Assembly (NCBI GenBank): GCA_947172415.1
Contig: OX359194.1
Coordinates: forward strand, 5,890,001-5,954,000
Source of the DNA: Chondrosia reniformis
Lineage: Eukaryota > Porifera > Demospongiae > Chondrillida > Chondrillidae
Length of the DNA stretch: 64,000 nt
Direction of reading: 5' to 3'
The position numbers and the translations under genes are program-made. Positions 1-11,100 of the stretch are shown piece after piece (position 1 is the first letter of the stretch; each line of letters opens with the position of its first letter). The notes below the pieces were generated by a model. The model did not search any database. It was not told the origin of the DNA and worked only from the letters and a program-made list of their open reading frames with translations.

Positions 1-169
1 ACTGCAACTCTGATGGGCAGTCACTTTCAATAATGCAAATAGGTGTGTGTCAAATAACGCTTAACAAAACCATCACATTATACGTACAATCAGTAACATA
101 ATTCGTGTGATAGTACTACATAAAACCCGATTTAATACTTGTGTGTGCATAATAAGGCCTTTGACTAAC

Positions 170-436
170 GTTATCCCAGTGATCGTACTGATATTTCGAT
201 CTTCTGAAGGAGCGGTCAACTTCTTCCACAAGAATATCGTGCTCTTTTTCAGTTATGAAATTCTCATAAAGCGACGCAAACCGAACCTCCTTCTCGGCTG
301 AGGGGCTGCACTCTATGTTTCTATGCAGAATAGTAGAATTCCTATTGCTGCTCAACAATAAATATGTGCAATTAAGTTTAAATCTACAACAAGTGCTCTT
401 CAATTGTGGAAGAAATCGACTCAGCGTGGAGGCCAT
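170..436 (-). CDS. ALKBH7: ALKBH7, first coding exon (partial gene)
   Basis: Mitochondrial AlkB-homologue dioxygenase (Fe(II)/2-oxoglutarate family), first exon only; the remainder lies off the left edge. The read-through ends in FRRSKYQYDHWDN, which matches the family's (R)RRRYEYDHWD signature, and the codon for the last Asn is followed by a GTTAGT donor (intron begins at 169). I chose the inner ATG at 436 because it opens a basic, Ser/Arg-rich leader (MASTLSRFLPQLK) that looks like a mitochondrial presequence; an upstream in-frame ATG at 469 would add 11 residues. The catalytic His/Asp/His residues are not in the window. It is divergent from PSME3IP1, with only 34 bp between the chosen start codons. 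Confidence 0.75.
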
Positions 437-470
437 ATTAAAAAAGGGTATTCCCCCTAGAGCTATCAAA
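437..470. promoter_or_regulatory. Minimal bidirectional promoter / 5' ends of ALKBH7 and PSME3IP1
   Basis: The 34 bp between the two inner ATGs must hold, or be overlapped by, the 5' ends of both transcripts. No TATA box is visible. The PSME3IP1 ATG at 471 has a good context (A at -3, G at +4). Because the space is so short, the two 5' leaders very probably overlap in antisense. Confidence 0.5.
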
Positions 471-3323
471 ATGGCGGACAGTAGTCAAGATCAACCCCGG
501 TTAATGTCATTTATCTCCGAAAACCAAATTGAAGATGTCAAAAAAAAGCAACAGGAGGAATGGGAACGAACTAGGCGACCCGACCAGCCCCTAGGTACCT
601 CATCATTGAGAAATACTATATATTGACTATTAGACTTGCGTTTAATGACAACTATGTTATTGTACAAATATTTATTAGGGTAGTACATACATGTTTTTAT
701 GAAAATTTAAGGAATGTATTTACTATACTAATAGATTTTTAAAAACTATTCAGCAGGGTCTATGCATTATTAGATAGATGGATGAAGGGCATACTACCAG
801 ATTAAATGCATTTATTTGAATTTGTAGAGAAACCGGAAGTGTATGACCCGAGATCATTATATGAGAGACTGAAGGAGCAGAAAGACAAGAAACAGATGGA
901 ATGGGACGAACAATTTAAACTCAGTTAGTATTAAAATTAAAGTGCATGTTGTACATGATAGGGAGGGTGATTGCATCATAATGGGGTCTGATTTTGAAAT
1001 AACAGAACAAAATTCCAAAATAGTTCAAGTAATATATAGAAGGTACATACGTATGAGTCTATATTGTTATTTGATGTCTTTCTCCCTACCCACCTAAGTT
1101 AGGTAACAGTTATACCCACCCCTCTAACAGCTAGGTTGACTGAATGGATTTAAGAATTTGTGCTTTTTATTTGGGACTATTGCATTTCATACTGTAGAGA
1201 CCGTGAAATTCCTAGTTACATGTGTTGTTACCAAGTGCTTAGCCTCTCAATGCGTATGAATTGAAAGCACTAAGATTTTAATGGAGGAATCCAGCTGACC
1301 TTTGAACCTTGCCTTTTTAATGTCCTTTTGGTATTATACCTACAAGTACGTATGTACATTCATATAAAAATAGGAAGTAATAACTGTATATTAATTAGTA
1401 ACATCATTTTATGAGAAATTAATTGTCCAATTCTTGTTTTTGTAACACATATCAATGTGTCTGTGATATGACAAAAGTATATTGTACAAGATTCATATTG
1501 TGTTGTTTCTTCACAAACCATTATCCACTGGTAGAGAATATGATTTACAAAGGCCTAGATGATGAAGAAGCTAGGTTTCTCAACATAGTGTCAGAGAAAC
1601 AAGCAGAAGCTGAAGAAAAGCAAATTTTAGAGGAAATGCAAGAAATTAAACAATTCAGAGTATCCACTGAATAGTTACATATTTGATTAACAGCTTCAGA
1701 TTAGAGTAGATTTTAGCCAGCCTATAAAACATGCCAGCACACACCACATGTAATTATGTCATTTGAAAGTAATAACCAGGAAATACGTGCATACTTTGAA
1801 TATCAATTCACTCATTAATCACATCTTCCTACTGGAGATGAGGAAGATAGCAACTTCAGTTTAAGCTCTATCCTCCTATTTCTCATGCAACTGATAGACT
1901 GTTAATAATAATAATGTTGTATAGTTAGCCAAAGTGCTTTGTGTGCTCTCTTTTGCTGAGAGTACTTTTGAATCCATTAATAAATATGTACTTTACTGTA
2001 TGTGACGCAAACCAGTATATTTGTATTTAGAGTACTACAGAGAATTTAGACAATGTATTGAGATTACAGAGTGCCAAGGTCATCCCTCGGTTTCTAGATT
2101 GATTTATTCTTTATTTAGTAATTTTGCCACCTCCAGCTGTACCCTAAGTTTTTGTATATTGCTGATAAGTAATCACAACTCTTTAACCTCAATAGATAGG
2201 GTATGGTACATCGTCTACTTGGACTAGAGTTATGTAATATGTAAATACCTTCCTATTATTTCAATGTGTTAGCCCATACTCCCTACGAAGTATAATTTGT
2301 TTGTTGTGGTAATTGGCAGTGTTCAGTCAAAAATGTGGCTTTCAGTAGAATAAAAAGTGAGAAGAGGGTATGTTCTGTACTTGTGGGAGGCCACCGTCAT
2401 ATCAACATCTTGTAAACAAATTTGAAGGGTTTTAGAGTTGAGGGAAATACCTGAGATTATCTATTAAGAGGAGGTTTGCACTTTTCTGGAGGTCACAGTC
2501 ACTTTTCTGCCATTGCACATATGTTATTGTTATTGTAATTATGAAAGTCTAGTGAATTCCTTAATGCTATGCCTTGGGCTGAAGTAAACAGCATTCAGAA
2601 TGTGGATACAGATCCATCAATTGGACCCTCAGAGCCGGTTAAAAGTACTCATGCAGTCGCTAGACCTTGTAAGACTGTACAGAAGGAGAGGTCCCAGTTA
2701 AAGCTCTTAGCTGGAGCCATCAAGCCCAATAGGAAGAGGTATGCATGCACTGCGCTGACTCATTTGTGTACTCATACACATGCACTGACATACGTATAAC
2801 TGTAGTGATAACCAAACCACAAGTAATCAAACCCAAATCCCTTTAAAAGGGACACAAACTAAAAGAAGCAGTTGATGGAAATTTAATCCAGGATAGCTGT
2901 TTTAAGCCACCAGTTCTCCATGTAATGTGAAACTTACTAGCACCATAATACGCAGTACTACATATTTGTACATGTACTCTAATGTATTGTACTCCAATTG
3001 CACCTTATTTGTTTTATGATACAGTGTGCGCTATCAAGAAAATCATTGAAATATACATATTTTTCATCAAATTTATATATGTACGTACATGTGTATTTAG
3101 GTCTAAATCTGGCAATGATAGTGAGGTGGTTTCATCTAAGAGGGCAAAGGACATCACAACCTCAAGTCACACTGCTGAGGTAGTCACAAGAGACAGCCAA
3201 GAGGGGAAGGAGAAAGAACGGAAAGCCACAGAGAAACTTGGAGATGAAAGTGACTCAAGAAAGGAACAGATTACAAGCGGATTATCTGGATTGTCTGCTT
3301 ATACAGATTCTGACTCAGACTAA
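471..3323 (+). CDS. PSME3IP1: PSME3-interacting protein (FAM192A/NIP30 family)
   Basis: Nuclear NIP30-family protein; in vertebrates it binds the PA28-gamma (PSME3) proteasome activator. Exons: 471-594, 828-923, 1535-1659, 2031-2078, 2599-2738, 3101-3323. Their summed length (756 nt) is a multiple of three and gives 251 residues, close to the human ~254. Exon 1 has the SEAxL…RRQEEWE-like segment ([17 protein letters not shown]), exon 2 [14 protein letters not shown], exon 3 the [10 protein letters not shown] motif, exon 5 the LLAGAIK motif, and exon 6 the acidic, Ser-rich tail [14 protein letters not shown], where CK2-type sites lie in the human protein. The phases 1, 1, 0, 0, 2 join correctly. 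The 48-nt exon 4 and the acceptor of exon 5 are less certain, since they rest only on splice sites and frame. Confidence 0.85.
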
Positions 3324-3342
3324 TGACATCGTTGAATTTTTA

Positions 3343-3348
3343 AATAAA
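3343..3348 (+). promoter_or_regulatory. Poly(A) signal of PSME3IP1
   Basis: AATAAA 20 nt after the PSME3IP1 stop codon. The gene converges on RUVBL1, whose stop is at 3601, so the two 3' UTRs share about 277 bp. Confidence 0.6.
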
Positions 3349-3600
3349 TTTGGCAAATGATGACTTTGGATTTTATTTGTTGTCACCATATAGATTATTT
3401 ATATAGGAAGCCATTACTACAAGTATTGTACATGTATATATACCCTTTATACATATGTACATGTATTTATACTACTCTACGTATTACAATGATTAGCAAC
3501 CATAGGAGCATATACAATACAATACATAAAGAGTTAGATATGCAATGGATACAAAATGAGTACTGTTGGAAGAATTGTTACTTAATCAACAGTCAGACGG

Positions 3601-5116
<1,516 letters not shown>

Positions 5117-8100
5117 ATGTCTATTGCTGCAGTCCAGTTGAAACACACTTTTGGGCTCAAGGGAGACGTTACAAATAACGTCGCATACTTGGACGAACAA
5201 ACCATTCTTCTGCCAGTCGGTTCGATATGCATTCTATACAATATCGATCAGAAAAATCAAAAGTTTATAACCTGTGCCTCCTCTACAGATGGCATGACCG
5301 CAATGGTAAGCCATCACACTATTAAGCGGAACCTTTAAATAGACCTCCTTTCATTGCTTGCTGACGCTGCACTGTTTGGCTAATAATGTCCAAAGATACA
5401 TACTAAATCAATTTATATAATAATTGTACCTTTCTAGTATTGTTACGTATCTCCACGTGGACCATAAGCTTGAAATATTAGCTATTTATATATCTATGCA
5501 AAAAATAAATTCTTTATGTATAAAGCTAAATTATTCAGTTAGCTACGTATGTACCTACATAAGCTCCTGCAAATATACTAGACTAGTGCATGCCTTCAAG
5601 AAGAGCATTATCAGTTTATGGGTCTCCATATACGTAGGCTGTCAGTCCTAACAAGAGATATGCAGCAGTAGCTGAGAAGGGAGAGAAGCCGACTGTCACA
5701 ATTGTTGATCTGCACACACTGAGAAAGAGAAAAGTTCTATCATTTCCGGATCTTCAGTCTCTGGAGTTTGTCAGTCTTGCCTTTTCTCCCGACTCCAAGT
5801 ATCTGATAGCTCAGGGGGGAGCCCCAGGATGGGTACTGGTCTACTGGGGATGGGAGAAGGCTAAAGTGATGACAACACTCAAAACAACCAACCAGCACAA
5901 TTCACCCATCAAACAGGTACCTACCTACGTATGTATGTATATACTTGTGTATGGAAAGCAGACTGCATTTGTAGGCTCTACCACTGCACATAAATTACAT
6001 ACGTAGGTATAAGGTATATGAAACAAGGGATCTTGTTGTGGACTATAATACTTCTATAGTATGAATATTGTGTGTTTATCTAATCTTTAGTATCTCCACG
6101 TGTTTGTTACAGGTGTCATTCAATCCGAAAGACAACACTTCTATCTGTATTATAGGCGAGACCATCTACAAACAGTTTAGATATACTGAGGGCAACTTGA
6201 AGCAACATTCATTTCAAAAAGCTGAACCCCAAAACTATCTTTGCCATGCATGGCTCTCTGAAACCAGGTTGATAATTGGCACAGATACTGGGAAGGTACA
6301 GCTTTTCGAAGGAGGGGACATGAAGAATGAATTTGAAGTTCCATCTGTTCCGGCCCCAGAATCATCCAAGTCTCCATCTCGCTCTTCTAAACATGAACTG
6401 GGTACTGGCTATGAAGTAGCTATCAATTGTATTACAACATACTCAAAGGTCAGCTTTAGGAACCTTTGGTAGCTATATCAGATGGAACTTAGTAACAATA
6501 CCTACGTATGTGAATATAAATATATGTATGTACGTATACGTACTCATAAAAATTGCACAATTACGTACGTATATACATGCTAATACACATATGTACATAC
6601 TTATGTGATTAACAGTGAAAATACGTACTTACACACTTACAGGGTTTCCTGTGCTCTGGTGGTAGTGGAACATTGCACTTGTTTGAGAAGACTGATGAAA
6701 AGAATGTGTTCAAGCATGTCCGTTCAGTTAGCATCTGTGTCGATCCCAATATACAAATCAACATCTCTGACAAAGTTACAAACCTCCACGATATTATGAG
6801 CCTATCGCTGAGTCCTTCAGAAGAGAATGTAGTGTGTTCTACAAGATCACACCAGTTGTACTCCCTCACACTGTCTGCTGCAGATCTTGGAAAGGTACGT
6901 ACATACATATGTGCATGTGTATATACATAGATGTTTCTCTTGTATGCATGTATATATGTAATTGTTTACGTACGTATATAATTTGAGTTTGTATGCATTC
7001 TCGGAACAATGCTATATATGTATGTACATGTGAATGTAGATGAGTATTTGAATATTTAAGTATCAGCTACTTCTATAAACAAATTTGGAAGTTTCGAACC
7101 ACAGGTCTTCCTCAGCAATAAATTATGTTCCTGGGTATCAAATATGTACCTCCCATATTCATTATGAAAGCAACAGAATACCGCTTACTATTACAATGCT
7201 ACGATTATGTGTACATACGTAATTGCAACATACGTATGTACATTTGACTTTTATCTAGGCTGCAAGTAATTCTGCTTTCAGCTACCTCTCTCAAGCCTTC
7301 CATTCTGCTCCCATACTTGGAATGGATGTTTGTCTCAGGAAGCCCCTTGTTGCTACGTGTTCTCAAGACAGATCAGTGCGCATATGGAACTACGAACAAC
7401 AGTAAGCAGAAGTACTGCAATATAATAATAATAATCTGCAATATACGTACTGCAATACGCTGTTCCTGCATGATAGCCAGCTACATATGTACGTATGTGC
7501 ACAACTTAGTCTCTGATGGAATATCTAGTGCACTTAAATTACACATGTACGTGCCAACGTACGTACATACATATGGAAAGTTGTTGCCTAAATATGTATT
7601 TATTGTACTAGACCTCTTGATTCAATATTACAGGCCATACGTACGTATTTTAGTGTCTTTTAAGAATTGAGTGGATTACAAAATTGCTTATTTAATATTC
7701 TTTTTTTATTAAGAGTACTTGATATTTGGAAGGAATTCCAAGAAGAAGCGTATAGTGTTGCCTTACATCCAAGTGGACTCTTTGTTCTGGTTGGGTTCAG
7801 TGAGAAGTTGAGGTTACTCAACATCTTGATTGATGAGCTCCGAGTGTTTAAGGAGATCAGTATAAGAGGCTGCAGAGAATGCAGGTTCAGCAACGGTGGA
7901 CATCTTTTTGCTGCAGCCAACTCAAACCTCATTCAGGTGTACGGAACATTCTCATTTGAGAATGTGGGAAACTTGAAAGGACACAGTGGAAAGGTACGTA
8001 CAAACGTATATTGTTACTGTATAATTTTATACATAAAATGTTTTTGCCCTCAAAGTGTGTCTCAAGCTCTCACTAGGTTTAGTTCCCTATAGGCCTTTTA

Positions 8101-11100
8101 CTCTAAAGTAGATGTAGTAAGAAAATGATACATATATTAGATTATTCATACGTACGTATGTATAGATGTCTTACGTATATGTACGTATGTATATATGGTT
8201 TGTCATAGGTGCGCAGTATTGGATGGAATCAAGATGATACTCGTCTGGTGTCTTGCAGTAGTGATGGAGCTGTGTATGAGTGGAATGTCCATGCCTACAA
8301 GAGGGAGGGTGATTGTGTGGTCAAGAACTGTTCATACACATCTCTTGCTGTCAGCGGGGATGCCAGGACCACCTATGCCGTGGGGACAGACTGTACACTA
8401 AAGGAACTCAACCTGATGGATTCAACTGTAAGTATTCTCATTTAACTTGGGCTTGTATGTAACCAAAAGTATGTACGTATATCATGCATATGTTCTTATC
8501 TATGGTGAACCCTCTCTCAACAGAACTCCCTTGGGACCAGCTACATACATGTAGCTATAAGGGTCAGTTTAGAGAGGTGTCTAGATTAGTGAGGTTTCAC
8601 ATACTACTATAAATGTACGTACGGTACGGTTCATAAAAACGGTATCGTTAACCTTCTAATACGTAGTTACCATTTTTCGGTTAAAAGGTAACATAAAACA
8701 GGTAACAGTTAACTGTTAACTTTTAACCGAAAATCGTTAATAATTAACAGTTATGTACCTTTAGCACTAAAGGTGTAAATCGTATTCGAATAGGGAATAT
8801 ATGAATTATTAATTTTTTTCATTATTATTGTTGCACATACATACCTACGTACGTAAATAGAACTGTAGCACTGTAATCCATATTTCGTGTGGCTCAGCCC
8901 CGTCCTATTGACATGTTGGGGAAATATTGTATGTAGGAACACACATACGTATATAACATGTACGTATATAACAACATAGTGAGCCAAGGATTCACAGAAG
9001 ATCAAGATAAAGAAAAAGACAAAGACTCCCAGGATCACTGATGAAGGGTGGAATTCCCAGAAACGGCTGTCTGACCCAGTGGAGAAGAAGATGAAAGAAG
9101 GGAAAAGAAGGAAGAAAAGACTACTGTATCTTCATCTAAAGCTCTCTTTAGGTTTAGTTCCCCTATAGGCTCTTTTTACAGAATAGGCATATAGCATGTA
9201 GGAAAATGGTATCTTAGATTTTTCATGTTCTGTACTTAGCTTCCTTGTTTTTGTGTTAGGTGAAACGTGAGATCAGTGTTGGTCCAGCTGCTTGTACACA
9301 GATCAGCCTTTCTAGATCTGGTCGCATGATGTTTTGTGGTACCGCTAATGGTGTCATCAGAGCAGTCAAATTTCCCCTGGGAGAGACTGGTGATTGGCAG
9401 GACTACCAATCTCACACTGGACCTATAAATAGGGTTAGCTATAGCAGCATGCTACATATAGTACCTCAGTATTATTAATGAATTCAATTCAATAAATGAA
9501 TATACGTATGTACATAGGTATTACACACTACAGGGTTTCTTTTGTCTTTTGGAAGATATCACAAGGGGGCAATATACGTATGTACATATGTAGTAAGCTT
9601 ATGAGGGAGCAACCTGGTTCAAGGTTTTATTTGCAATGAATATTTGGTAATTTGACTTTCTTCAAGTGGATAAGATATTTTTAAGAGGGGTAAATGCCAC
9701 CCCCTTAAAAGAAACCCTGGCTTACATTCATGTATACGTACGTACATGCATGTGTACGTATATACGTACATGATTATAGTATTTTTGTATAGTAATAAAT
9801 AATCTATTATTTGATTTCCAGTTGTGTGTTTCATGGGATGACCAGTTCATGTTCTCTGCTGGAACAGATGGGTCTCTCTTCATCTACAAAGTTGCTGACA
9901 AGGATGGTAGGGGAATGAAAAGAGACAAAGAGATTACTTATTCAGAGGAGATCCTCATCACAAAATCAGACCTTGAAGAAAAGGTATATATAATTACTGT
10001 GTTCCATGCAGTGTAGTTTCTGTCTGATAACTTCAGTTAACTTTAATAAGTTAGTAATAAGTTAACTTAATTACTATGTAATTTATGGAACATGCGTACA
10101 TATGTATGTATGTATGTACACAGTTATATATATATATGTCAGTGCTACAGTACAACTGAATGTATTGCAGAGATAATATGTACATAAGTACATACATACG
10201 TAAGTACCCTGCTACGTATGTCTTATGTAGAATACCTTGATGTCTGAACTGAAGACACGTGTGGATGAGTTGAAGATGGAGAATGAGTATCAATTGAGAT
10301 TGAAAGACATGAATTACAGTGAAAAGATCAAAGAAATGTCTGACAAGTTTTTACAAGAAAAGGAAGATCTAACAGCTAAGCTAGTAGTAAGGATATACAC
10401 ACATACATTAAATTTTGTATGTACGTACGTATGCCTCTAGAGTATGGCCTTCAGGACTCATCTGTCTTGTCAGTATATACTACAATGCATTACATACATA
10501 AGTATGTAGGGGCAAGTTTAATATTTAATACTACGAAATCCTGTCTGTTAGTCTTTGCAAAGTGAGAAGGAACAAATGGAAACTAAACACAATGACAAGA
10601 TACAAGAGCTGAAAGAGAAGCAACAACAAGAAATTCATGACCTCAGTAAGTGACATACAGTATGTACATACGTACGTACGTACATCAAACACTAATGGCT
10701 ATATACTATAATGCATACCTACGTACATATATGTACGTATATTTACGTATGTACTGTATACGTACATATCACCAACTGTACATACGTACGTACATACCAT
10801 ACCTACGTATCTGTTACAATCTATTAATCAAATTACTCATACATATGTATTTATGCAGGCAACGCAGATGCTCAGAAACTGATGAATGAATATGAGAAGT
10901 ATCAAGAACTGCAAGCAAGAAACCAGAAACTTCAGGAAGACTATGAAAGACAGTTGGTAGAAATGGAAGCATCAAGGGAGAAAGCCTTGAATGAGCTGAC
11001 AGAGATGTATGAAGGAATGCTCCATGATAAAGCCCTGCAGTTGGACAATGCAAGAGAAGAGCAGAGACAGCACCATAAAGAGTGGGATGAGATGAGAAGA

